DNA of 64,000 nucleotides from Xestospongia bergquistia (taxonomy: Eukaryota > Porifera > Demospongiae > Haplosclerida > Petrosiidae): contig OZ014411.1 in the NCBI GenBank assembly GCA_963965975.1, positions 18,442,446 to 18,506,445 on the forward strand. Direction: 5' to 3'. Positions 11,401 through 23,724 of the stretch are shown here, piece by piece. Numbering within the stretch: the first letter of the stretch is position 1; each line of letters begins with the position of its first letter. The position numbers were made by a program, and so were the translations under genes. The notes under the pieces were generated by a model that was given only the letters and a program-made list of their open reading frames with translations, was not told the origin of the DNA and did no database searches.

Positions 11401-14344
11401 AGTAAGTTGGTTTGCATTAACAATCTAAAGGCTTTAAATTAAAGACTTTAGAAGGTTTAGACTATTGAGTGAAGTTAATAAAGTAAACAGCTCAGTCTAA
11501 ACGACTCTATGGGACTAACTAAATAAAATGTTATTACAGTTTAGTAAGTTGGTTTGCATTAAGACTCTAATGTGTTTAAATTAAAGACTTTAGAAGGTTT
11601 AGACTATTGAGTGAAGTTAATAAAGTAAACAGCTCAGTCTAAAGGACTCTATGGGACTAACTAAATAAACTGTTATTAACAGTTTAGTAAGTTGGTTTGC
11701 ATTAAGACTCTAAAGTCTTTAAATTAAAGACTTTAGAAGGTTTAGACTATTGAGTGAACTTAATAAAGTAAACAGCTCAGTCTAAAGGACTCTATGGGAC
11801 TAACTAAATAAACTGCTATTAACAGTTTAGTAAGTTGGTTTGCTTTAATACTCTAAAGTCTTTAAATTAAAGACTTTAGAAGGTTTAGACTATTGAGTGA
11901 AGTTAATAAAGTAAACAGCACAGTCTAAAGGACTCTATGGGACTAACTAAATAAACTGTCATTAACAGTTTAGTAAGTTGGTTTGCATTAACACTCTAAA
12001 GTCTTTAAATTAAAGACTTTAGAAGGTTTAGACTATTGAGTGAAGTTAATAATGTAAACAGCTCAGTCTAAACCACTCTATGGGACTAACTAAATAAAAT
12101 GTTATTAACAGTTTAGTAAGTTGGTTTGCATTAAGACTCTAATGTGTTTAAATTAGAGACTTTAGAAGGTTTAGACTATTAAGTGAAGTTAATAAAGTAA
12201 ACAGCTCAGACTAAAGGACTCTAAGGGACTAACTAAATAAACTGTTATTAACAGTTTAGTAAGTTGGTTTGCATTAACATTCTAAAGTCTTTAAATTAAA
12301 GACTTTAGAAGGTTCAGACTATTGAGTGAAGTTAATAAAGTAAACAGCTCAGTCTAAGCGACTCTATGGGACTAAATAAATAAACTGTTATTAACAGTTT
12401 AGTAATTTGGCTTGCTTTAACACTCTAAAGTCTTTAAATTAAAGACTTTAGAAGGTTTAGACTATTGTTTGAAGTTAACAAAGTAAACAGCTCAGTCTAA
12501 TGGACTCAACGGGACTAACTAAACGAACTCCTATTAACAATTTAGTAAGTTTGTTTGCATTAACACTCTAAAGTCTTTAAATTAAAGACTTTAGAAGGTT
12601 TAGACTATTGAGTGAAGTTAATAAAGTAAACAGCTCAGTCTAAAGGACTCTATGGGACTAACTAAATAAACTGTTACTAACAGTTTAGTAAGTTGGTTTG
12701 CATTAACTCTCTAAAGTCTTTAAATTAAATACTTTAGAAGGTTTAGACTATTGAGTGAAGTTAATAAAGTAAACAGCACAGTCTAAAGGACTCTATGGGA
12801 AAAACTAAATAAACTGTTATTAACAGTTTAGTAAGTTGGTTTGCATTAACAATCTAAAGTCTTTCAATTAAAGACTTTAGAAGGTTTGGACAATTGAGTG
12901 AAGTTAATAAAGTAAACAGCTAAGTCTAAAGGACTCTATGGGACTAAATAAATAAACTGTTATTAACAGTTTAGTAAATTGGTTTGCGTTAACACTCTAA
13001 AGTCTTTAAATTAAAGACTTAGAAAGTTTAGACTATTGAGTGAATTTAATAAAGTAAATAGCACAGTCTAAAGGACTCTATGGGACTAAATAAATAAAAT
13101 GTTATTAACAGTTTAGTAAGTTGGTTTGCGTTAACACTCTAAAGTCCTTAAATTAAAGACTTTAGAAGGTTTATACTATTGAGTGAAGTTAATAAAGTAA
13201 ATAGCTCAGTCTAAAGGACTCTATGGGACTAACTAAATAAACTGTTATTAACAGTTTAGTATGTTGGTTTGCATCAACACTCTAAAGTCTTTAAATTAAA
13301 GTCTTTAGAAGGTTTAGACTATTGAGTGAAGTTAATAAAGTAAACAGCTCAGTGTAAAGGACTCTATGGGACTAACTAAATAAACTGTTATTAACAGTTT
13401 AGTAAGTTGGTTTGCATTAAGACTCTAAAGTCTTTAAATTAAAGACTTTAGAAGGTTTAGACTATAGATTGAAGGTAACAAAGTAAACAGCTTAGTTTCA
13501 TGGACACTACGGGACTAACTAAATGAACTCTTATTAACAGTTTAGTAAGTTGGTTTGCATTAAATCTCTAAACTCTTTAAATTAAAGAGTTTAGAAGGTT
13601 TAGACTATTGAGTGAAGTTAATAAAGTAAACAGCTCAGTCTAAACGACTCTATGGGACTAACTAAATAAACTGTTATTAACAGTTTAGCAATTTGGTTTG
13701 CATTAACTATATAAAGTCTTTAAAATAAAGACTTTAGAAGGTTTCCACTATTGAGTGAAGTTAGTAAAGTAAACAGCTCAGTCTAAAGGACTCTATGGGA
13801 CTAACTAAGTGAAATGTTATTAACGGTTTAGTAGGTAGGTTTGCATTAACACTCTAAAGTCTTTAAATTAAAGACTTTAGAAGGTTTAGAATATTGAGTG
13901 AAGTTAATAAAGTAAACAGCTCAGTCTAAAGGACTCTATGGGACTAACTAAATAAACTGCTATTAACAGTTTAGTAAGTTGGTTTACCTTAACACTCTAA
14001 AGTCTTTAAATTAAAGACTTTAGAAGGTTTAGACTATTGATGAAAGTTAACAAAGTAAACAGCTCAGGCAAATGGACTCTACGGGAGAAGCTGAATTAAC
14101 TGTTATTAACTGTTTAGCAAGTTGGTTTGCATTAACAGTCTAAAGTCTTTAAATTAAAGACTTTAGAAGGTTTAGACTATTGAGTGAAGGTAATAAAGTA
14201 AACAGCACAGACTAAAGGACTCTATGGGACTAACTACATAAACTGTTTTTAACAGTTCAGTTAGTTGGTTTGCATTGACACTATAAAGTCTTTAAATTAA
14301 AGACTTTAGAAGGTTTACACTATTCAGTGAAGTTAATAAAGTAA
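8427..14344. repeat. Tandem 18-19-monomer higher-order repeats, diverged
   Basis: About 41 monomers. Variant series recur in the same order. CTAATGTG monomers lie near 8713, 9570, 11568 and 12140. GTAATTTGG, then a TTGTTTGAAG/CTAATGG monomer, then AAATACTT, CTTTCAATT or CAATCT, and CAGCTAAG with AAATAAAT follow them. Then come AGACTTAGA with GCGCAG, TTTCATGG with TACGGG, and the double-variant palindrome AAACTCTTT. The last marker starts at 11142, 13570 and 16143, spacings of 2,428 and 2,573 bp (17 and 18 monomers). Copies differ by a few percent and by whole monomers, so this layer is older than the blocks on either side. Confidence 0.8.
11139..11167. repeat. Palindrome 1 with matched changes in both arms
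   Basis: Here the left arm reads TCTAAACTCTTTAA and the right arm is its exact reverse complement. G has become C on the left and C has become G on the right, so pairing is kept. The same double change occurs in monomers starting at 13570, 16143, 25297, 35310 and 41029. All sit just after a TTTCATGG monomer, so they probably descend from one event. The monomer starting near 1144 has the right-arm change with a different left arm. Copies near 50170 and 51900 have the right-arm change only. Confidence 0.85.
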
Positions 14345-17300
14345 ACAGCTCAGTCTAAACGACTCTATGGGACTAAATAAATAAAATGTTATTAACAGTT
14401 TAGTAAGTTGGTTTGCATTAAGACTCTAATGTGTTTAAATTAAAGACTTTAGAAGGTTTAGACTATTGAGTGAAGTTAATAAAGTAAACAGCTCAGTCTA
14501 AAGGACTCTATGGGACTAACTAAATAAACTGTTATTAACAGTTTAGTAAGTTGGTTTGCATTAAGACTCTAAAGCCTTTAAATTAAAGACTTTAGAAGGT
14601 TTAGACTATTGAGTGAAGTTAATAAAGTAAACAGCTCAGTCTAAAGGACTCTATGGGACTAACTAAATAAACTGCTATTAACAGTTTAGTAAGTTGGTTT
14701 GCTTTAACACTCTAAAGTCTTTAAATTAAAGACTTTAGAAGGTTTAGACTATTGAGTGAAGTTAATAAAGTAAACAGCACAGTCTAAAGGACTCTATGGG
14801 ACTAACTAAATAAACTGTCATTAACAGTTTAGTAAGTTGGTTTGCATTAACACTCTAATGTGTTTAAATTAAAGACTTTAGAAGGTTTAGACTATTAAGT
14901 GAAGTTAATAAAGTAAACAGCTCAGTCTAAAGGACCCTATGGGACTAACTAAATAAACTGTTATTAACAGTTTAGTAAGTTGGTTTGCATTAACACTCTA
15001 AAGTCTTTAAATTAAAGACATTAGAAGGTTTAGACTATTGAGTGAAGTTAATAAAGTAAAAAGCTCAGTCTAAGCGACTCTATGGTACTAAATATATAAA
15101 CTGTTATTAACAGTTTAGTAATTTGGCTTGCTTTAACACTCTAAAGTCTTTAAATTAAAGACTTTAGAAGGTTTAGACTATTGTTTGAAGTTAAGAAAGT
15201 AAACAGCTCAGTCTAATGGACTCTACGGGACTAACTAAACGAACTCCTATTAAAAGTTTAGTCAGTTGGTTTGCATTAACACTCTAAAGTCTTTAAATTA
15301 AAGACTTTAGAAGGTTTAGACTATTGAGTGAAGTTAATAAAGTAAACAGCTCAGTCTAAAGGACTCTATGGGACTAACTAAATAAACTGTTATTAACAGT
15401 TTAGTAAGTTGGTTTGCATTAACTCTCTAAAGTCTTTAAATTAAATACTTTAGAAGGTTTAGACTATTGAGTGAAGTTAATAAAGTAGACAGCTCAGTCT
15501 AAAGGACTCTATGGGACAAACTAAATAAACTGTTATTAACAGTTTAGTAAGTTGGTTTGCATTAACAATCAAAAGTCTTTCAATTAAAGACTTTAGAAGG
15601 TTTGGACTATTGAGTGAAGTTAATAAAGTAAACAGCTAAGTCTAAAGGACTCTATGGGACTAAATAAATAAACTGTTGTTAACAGTTTAGTAAGTTGGTT
15701 TGAGTTAACACTCTAAAGTCTTTAAATTAAAGACTTAGAAGGTTTAGACTGTTGAGTGAAGTTAATAAAGTAAATAGCTCAGTCTAAAGGACTCTATGGG
15801 ACTAACTAAATAAACTGTTATTAACAGTTTAGTATGTTGGTTTGCATTAACACTCTAAAGTCTTTAAATTAAAGTCTTTAGAAGGTTTCGACTATTGAGT
15901 GAAGTTAATAAAGTAAACAGCTCAGTGTAAAGGACTCTACGGGACTAACTAAATAAACTGTTATTAACAGTTTAGTAAGTTTGTTTGCATTAAGACTCTA
16001 AAGTCTTTAAATTAAAGACTTTAGAAGGTTTAGACTATAGATTGAAGTTAACAAAGTAAACAGCTCAGTTTCATGGACACTACGGGACTAACTAAATGAA
16101 CTCTTATTAACAGTTTAGTAAGTTGGTTTGTATTAAAACTCTAAACTCTTTAAATTAAAGAGTTTAGAAGGTTTAGACTATTGAGTGAAGTTAATAAAGT
16201 AAACAGCTCAGTCTAAACGACTCTATGGGACTAACTAAATAAACTGTTATTAACAGTTTAGCAATTTGGTTTGCATTAACTATCTAAAGTCTTTAAATTA
16301 AAGACTTTAGAAGGTTTCCACTATTGAGTGAAGTTAGTAAAGTAAACAGCTCAGTCTAAAGGACTCTATGGGACTAACTAAGTGAAATGTTATTAACGGT
16401 TTAGTAGGTAGGTTTGCATTAACACTCTAACGTCTTTAAATTAAAGACTTTAGAAGGTTTAGACTATTGAGTGAAGTTAATAAAGTAAACAGCTCAGTCT
16501 AAAGGACTCTATGGGACTAACTAAATAAACTGCTATTAACAGTTTAGTAAGTTGGTTTGCCTTAACACTCTAAAGTCTTTAAATTAAAGACTTTAGAAGG
16601 TTTACACTATTGATGAATGTTAACAATGTAAACAGCTCAGGCAAATGGACTCTACGGGACAAGCTGAATTAACTGTTATTAACTGTTTAGCAAGTTGGTT
16701 TGCATTAACAGTCTAAAGTCTTTAAATTAAAGACTTTAGAATGTTTAGAGTATTGAGTGAAGTTAATAAAGTAAACAGCTCAGTCTAAAGGACTCTATGG
16801 GACTAACTAAATAAACTGTTATTAACAGTTTAGTAAGTGGGTTTGCACTAACACTTTAAAGTCTTTAAATTAAAGACTTTAGAAGGTTTAGACTAATTAG
16901 TGAAGTTAATAAAGTAAACAGCTTACTTTTAAAGGACTCTATGGGACTAACTAAATAAACTTTTATTAACAGTTTAGTAAGTTGGTTTGCATTAACACTC
17001 TAAAGTCTTTAAATTAATGACTTTAGAAGGTTTAGACTATTGATTGAAGTTAATAAAGTAAACAGCTCAGTCTAATGGACTCTATTGGAGTAACTAAATA
17101 AACTGTTATCAACAGTTTAGTAAGTTGATTTGCATTAACACTCTAAAGTCTTTAAATTAAAGACTTTAGAAGTTTTAGACTATTGAGTGAAGTTCATAAA
17201 GTAAAAGGCTCAGTCTAAAGGACTCTATCGGACTAACTAAGTAAACTGTTATAAACAGTTTAGTAAGTTTGTTTGCATTAACACTCTAAAGTCTTTAAAT

Positions 17301-20300
17301 TAAAGACTTTAGAAGGTTTAGACTATTGAGTCAAGTTAATAAAGTAAACAGCTCAGTCTAAAGGACTCTATGGGACTAACTAAATAAACTGTTATTAACA
17401 GTTTAGTAAGTTGGTTTGCGTTAACACTCTAAAGTCTTTAACTTAAAGACTTTAGAGGGTTTAGACTATTGATTGAAGTTAACAAAGTAAACAGCTCAGT
17501 CTAATGGACTCTATGGGACTAACTAAACTAACTGTTATTAACAGTTTAGCAAGTTGGTTTGCATTAACTATCTAAAGTCTTTAAATTAAAGACTTTAGAA
17601 GGTTTAGACTATTCAGTGAAGTTAACAAAGTAAACAGCTCAGTCTAATGGACTCTATGGGACTAATTAAATGAACTGTTATTAACAGTTTAGTAAGTTGG
17701 TTTGCATCAACACTCTAAAGTCTTTAAATTAAGGACTTTAGAAGGTTTGGACTATTGAGTGAAGTTAACTAAGTAAACAGCTCAGTCTAAAGAACTCTAT
17801 GGGACTAACTAAATAAACTGTTATTAACAGTATAGTAAGTATGTTTGCATTAACATTCTAAAGTCTTTAAATTAAAGACTTTAGAAGGTTTAGACTATTG
17901 AGTGAAGTTAATAAAGTAAACAGCTCAGTCTAAACGACTCTATGGGACTAACTAAGTAAACTGTTATTAACAGTTTAGCAAGTTTGTTTGCATTAACACT
18001 CTAAAGTCTTTAAATTACAGACTTTAGAAGGTTTAGACTATTGAGTCAAGTTAATAAAGTGAACAGCTCAGTCTAAAGGACTCTATGGGACTAACTAAAT
18101 AAACAGTTATTAACAGTTTAGTAAGTTGCTTTGCTTTAACCCTCTAAAGTCTTTAAATTAAGGACTTTAGAAGGTTTAGACTATTGATTGAAGTTAACAA
18201 AGTGAACAGCTCAGTCTAATGGACTCTATGGGACTAACTAAATTAACTGTTATGAACAGTTTCGCAAGTTGGTTTGCATTAACTATCTGAAGTCTTTAAA
18301 TTAAAGACTTTAGAAGGTTTAGACTATTGAGTGAACTTAATAAAGTAAACAGCTCAGTTTAAAGGACTCTAAGGGACTAAATAAATAAACTGTTATTAAC
18401 AGTTTAGTAAGTTGGTTTGCATTAACACTCTAAAGTCTTTAAATTAAAGACTTTAGAAGGTTTAGACTATTGAGTGAAGTTAACAAAGTAAACAGCTCAG
18501 TCTAAAGGACTCTATGGGACTAACTAAATAAACTGTTATTAACAGTATAGTAAGTATGTTTGCATTAACATTCTAAAGTCTTTAAATTAAAGACTTTAGA
18601 AGGTTTAGACTATAGAGTGAAGTTAATAAAGTAAACAGCTCAGTCTAAACGACTCTATGGGACTATCTAAGTAAACTGTTATTAACAGTTTAGCAAGTTT
18701 GTTTGCATTAGCACTCTAAAGTCTTTAAATTACAGACTTTAGAAGGTTTAGACTATTGAGTCAAGTTAATAAAGTGAACAGCTCAGTCTAAAGGACTCTA
18801 TGGCACTAACTAAATAAACAGTTATTAACAGTTTAGTAAGTTGCTTTGCTTTAAACCTCTAAAGTCTTTAAATGAAAGACTTTAGAAGGTTTAGACTATT
18901 GATTGAAGTTAACAAAGTGAACAGCTCAGTCTAATGGACTCTATGGGACTAACTAAATTAACTGTTATGAACAGTTTCGCAAGTTGGTTTGCATTAACTA
19001 TCTGAAGTCTTTAAATTAAAGACTTTAGAAGGTTTAGACTATTGAGTGAACTTAATAAAGCAAACAGCTCAGTCTAAAGGACTCTAAGGGACTAACTAAA
19101 TAAACTGTTATTAACAGTTTAGTAAGTTGGTTTGCTTTAACACTCTAAAGTCTTTAAATTAAAGACTTTAGAAGGTTTAGACTATTGAGTGAAGTGTTAA
19201 TAAAGTAAACAGCTCAGTCTAAAGTACTCTATGGGACTAACTAAATAAACTGTTATTAACAGTTTAGTAAGTTGGTTTGCATTAACACTCTAAAGTCTTT
19301 AAATTAAAGACTTTAGAAGGTTTAGACTATTGATTGAAGTTAATAAAGTAAACAGCTCAGTCTAAAGGACTCTATCGGACTAACTAAATAAACTGTTACT
19401 AACAGTTTAGAAAGTTGGTTTGCATTAACACTTTAAAGTCTTTAAATTAAGGACTTTAGAAGGTTTAGACTATTGAGTGAAGTTAACTAAGTAAACAGCT
19501 CAGTCTAAAGGACTCTATGGGACTAACTAAATTAACTTTTATTAACAGTTTAGCAAGTTGGTTTGCATTAACTATATAAAGTCTTTAAATTAAAGACTTT
19601 AGAAGGTTTAGACTATTGAGTGAAGTTAATAAAGTAAACAGCTCAGTCTAATGGACTCTATGGGACTAACTAAATGAACTGTTATTAACAGTTTAGTAAG
19701 TTGGTTTGCATCAACACTCTAAAGTCTTTAAATTAAGGACTTTAGAAGGTTGGGACTATTGAGTGAAGTTAACTAAGTAAACAGTTCAGTCTAAAGGACT
19801 CTATGGGACTAACTAAATAAACTGTTATTAACAGTATAGTAAGTATGTTTGCATTAACATTCTAAAGTCTTTAAATTAAAGACTTTAGAAGGTTTAGACT
19901 ATTTAGTGAAGTTAATAAAGTAAACAGGTCAGTCTAAACGACTCTATTGGACTAACTAAGTAAACTGTTATTAACAGTTTAGCAAGTTGGTTTGCATTAA
20001 CACTCTAAAGTCTTTAAATTACAGACTTTAGAAGGTTTAGACTATTGAGTCAAGTTAATAAAGTAAACAGCTCAGTCTAAAGGACTCTATGGGACTAACT
20101 AAATAAACAGTTATTAACAGTTTAGTAAGTTGCTTTGCTTTAACCCTCTAAAGTCTTTAAATTAAAGACTTTAGAAGGTTTAGACTATTGATTGAAGTTA
20201 ACAAAGTGAACAGCTCAGTCTAATGGACTCTATGGGACTAACTAAATTAACTGTTATGAACAATTTCGCAAGTTGGTTTGCATTAACTATCTGAAGTCTT

Positions 20301-23297
20301 TAAATTAAAGACTTTAGAATGTTTAGACTATTGAGTGAACTTAATAAAGTAAACAGCTCAGTCTAAAGGACTCTATGGGACTAACTAAATAAACTGTTAT
20401 TAACAGTTTAGTAAGTTGGTTTGCATTAACACTCTAAAGTCTTTAAATTAAAGACTTTAGAAGGTTTAGACTATTGAGTGAAGTTAATAAAGTAAACAGC
20501 TCAGTCTAAAGGACTCTATGGGACTAACTAAATAAACTGTTATTATCAGTTTGGTAAGTTGGTTTGCATTAACACTCTAAAGTCTTTAAATTAAAGACTT
20601 TAGAAGGTTTAGACTATTGAGTGAAGTTAATAAAGTAAACAGCTCAGTCTAAAGGACTCTATCGGACTAACTAAATAAACTGTTACTAACAGTTTAGTAA
20701 GTTGGTTTGCATTAACACTTTAAAGTCTTTAAATTAAGTACTTTAGCAGGTTTAGACTATTGAGTGAATTTAACTATGTAAACAGCTCAGTCTAAAGGAC
20801 TCAATGGGACTAACTAAATAAACTGTTATTAACAGTTTAGTAAGTTGGTTTGCGTTAACACTCTAAAGTCTTTAAATTAAAGACTTTAGAAGGTTTAGAC
20901 TATTGAGTGAAGTTAATAAAGTAAACAGCTCAGTCTAAAGGACTCTATCGGACTAACTAAATAAACTGTTACTAACAGTTTAATAAGTTGGTTTGCCTTA
21001 ACACTCTATAGTCTTTAAATTAAAGACTTTAGAAGGTTTAGACTATTGCATGAAGTTAATAAAGTAAACAGCTCAGTCTAAAGGACTCTATGGGACTAAC
21101 TAAATAAAATGTTATTAACAGTTTACTAAGTTGGTTTACATTAACACTCTAAAGTCTTTAAATTAAAGACTTTAGAAGGTTTAGACTATTGATTGATGTT
21201 AAGAAAGTAAACAGCTCAGTCTAAACCATTCTATGGGACTAACTAAATAAAATGTTATTAACAGTTTAGTAAGTTTGTTTGCCTTAATACTCTATAGTCT
21301 TTAAATTAAAGACTTTAGAAGGTTTAGACTATTGAGTGAAGTTAACAAAGTAAACAGCTCCGTCTAAACGACTCTATGGGACTAACTAAATATACTGCTA
21401 TTAACAGTTTAGTAAGTTGGTTTGCATTAACACTCTAAAGTCTTTAAATTAAAGACTTTGGAAGGTTTAGACTATTTAGTGATGTTAATAAAGTAAACAG
21501 CTCAGTCTAAACGACTCTAAGGGACTAACTAAATAAACTGCTATTAACAGTTTAGTAAGTTGGTTTGCATTAACACTCTAAAGTGTTTACATTAAAGATT
21601 TTTGAATATTTAGACTATTAAGTGAAGTTAATAAAGTAAACAGCTCAGTCCAAAGGACTCTATGGGACTAACTAAATAAACTGTTATTAACAGTTTAGCA
21701 ATTTGGTTTGCTTTAACACTCTAAAGTCTTTAAATTAAAGACTTTTGAAGGTTTAGACTATTGATTGAAGTTAACAAAGTAAACAGCTCAGTCTAAAGGA
21801 CTCTATGGGACTAAATAAATAAACTATTATTAACAGTTTAGTAAGTTGGTTTGCCTTAACACTCTATAGTCTTTAAATTAAAGACTTTAGAAGGTTTAGA
21901 CTATTGAGTGAAGTTAATAAAGTAAACAGCTCAGTCTAAACGACTCTAAGGGACTAACTAAATAAACTGCTATTAACAGTTTAGTAAGTTGGTTTGCATT
22001 AACACTCTAAAGTGTTTACATTAAAGACTTTTGAATATTTAGACTATTAAGTGAAGTTAATAAAGTAAACAGCTCACTCCAAAGGACTCTATGGGACTAA
22101 CTAAATAAACTGTTGTTAACAGTTTAGTAATTTGGTTTGCTTTAACACTCTAAAGTCTTTAAATTAAAGACTTTAGAAGGTTTAGACTATTGATTGAAGT
22201 TAACAAAGTAAACAGCTCAGTCTAAAGGACTCTATGGGACTAAATAAATAAACTATTATTAACAGTTTAGTATGATGGTTTGCCTTAACACTCTATAGTC
22301 TTTAATTTAAAGACTTTAGAAGGTTTAGACTGTTGTGTGAAGTTCATAAAGTAAACAGCTCAGTGTAAAGGACTGTATTAGACTAACTGAATGAACTGTT
22401 ATTAACAGTTTAGTAAGTTGCTTTGCTTTAACACTCTATAGTCTTTAAATTAAAGACTTTAGAAGGTTTAGACTATTGATTGAAGTTCACAAAGTAAACA
22501 GCTCAGTCTAAAGGACTCTATGGGACTAACTAAATGAACTGTTATTAACAGTTTAGTAAATTGGTTTGCATTAACACTTTAAAGTCTTTAAATTAAAGAC
22601 TTTAGAAGGTTTAGACTATTAAGTGAAGTTAATAAAGTAAACAGCTTAGTTTAAAGGACTCTACGGGACTAACAAAATAAACTGTTATTAACAGTTGAGT
22701 AAGTTGGTTTGCATTAACACTCTAAAGTCTTTAAATTAAAGACTTTCGATGGTTTAGACTATTGAATGAAGTTAATAAAGTAAACAGCTCAGTCTAAAGG
22801 ACTCTATGGGACTAACTAAGTAAAATGTTATTAACAGTTTACTAAGTTGGTTTGCATTAACACTCTAAAGTCTTTAAATTAAAGACTTTAGAAGGTTTAG
22901 ACTATTGATACATGTTAAGAAAGTAAACAGCTCAGTCTAAACCACTCTATGGGACTTACTAAATAAAATGTTATTAACAGTTTAGTAAGTTGGTTTGCAT
23001 TAAGACTCTAATGTGTTTAAATTAAAGACTTTAGAAGGTTTAGACTATTAAGTGAAGTTAATAAAGTAAACAGCTCAGTCTAAACCACTCTATGGGACTA
23101 ACTAAATAAACTGTTATTAACAGTTTAGTAAGTTGGTTTGCATTAATACTCTAAAGTCTTTAAATTAAAGACTTTAGAAGGTTTAGACTATTGAGTGAAG
23201 TTAATAAAGTAAACAGCTCAGTCTAATCGACTCTATGGGACTAACTAAATAAACTGCTATTAACAGTTTAGTAAGTTGGTTTGCATTAACACTCTAA
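14345..23297. repeat. 64-monomer block, copy 1 of a near-perfect tandem duplication
   Basis: About 8.95 kb reappears at an offset of 9,154 bp (64 monomers plus 2 bp). Rare markers fix the offset: AGGACCCTAT (14931 and 24085), AAAGACATTAG (about 15014 and 24168), AAACTCTTT (16143 and 25297) and GTCTAATCGA (23221 and 32375). Reading both copies I saw about seven substitutions and no indels, roughly 99.9% identity. Examples are AATTAATGAC versus AATTAAAGAC near 17016, TTTGCG versus TTTGCT near 17420, and TTTACA versus TTTGCA near 21139. Copy 1 contains older internal 3-mer and 5-mer repeats, such as the GAGTCAAG/TTCGCAAG/CTGAAG triplet at about 18002, 18717 and 20007. Confidence 0.93.
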
Positions 23298-23724
23298 AGC
23301 CTTTAAATTAAAGACTTTAGAAGGTTTAGACTATTGAGTGAACTTAATAAAGTAAACAGCTCAGTCTAAAGGACTCTATGGGACTAACTAAATAAACTGC
23401 TATTAACAGTTTAGTAAGTTGGTTTGCTTTAACACTCTAAAGTCTTTAAATTAAAGACTTTAGAAGGTTTAGACTATTGAGTGAAGTTAATAAAGTAAAC
23501 AGCACAGTCTAAACGACTCTATGGGACTAAATAAATAAAATGTTATTAACAGTTTAGTAAGTTGGTTTGCATTAAGACTCTAATGTGTTTAAATTAAAGA
23601 CTTTAGAAGGTTTAGACTATTGAGTGAAGTTAATAAAGTAAACAGCTCAGTCTAAAGGACTCTATGGGACTAACTAAATAAACTGTTATTAACAGTTTAG
23701 TAAGTTGGTTTGCATTAAGACTCT
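23296..23724. repeat. Junction of the 64-mer duplication with a 3-monomer (429-bp) repeat
   Basis: The monomer with TAAAGCCTTT starts at 23296 and again at 23725. About 210 bp from 23296 (AGCC, GTGAACTTAAT, GCTATTAAC, GCTTTAAC, CAGCACAG) matches the sequence 429 bp downstream. Copy 1 of the 64-mer stops matching at about 23297 and copy 2 begins at about 23499. This stretch is therefore the scar between them. The GTGAACTT variant at 23773 in copy 2, which is GTGAAGTT at 14619 in copy 1, is shared with 23342. That fits local conversion or exchange at the junction. Confidence 0.8.
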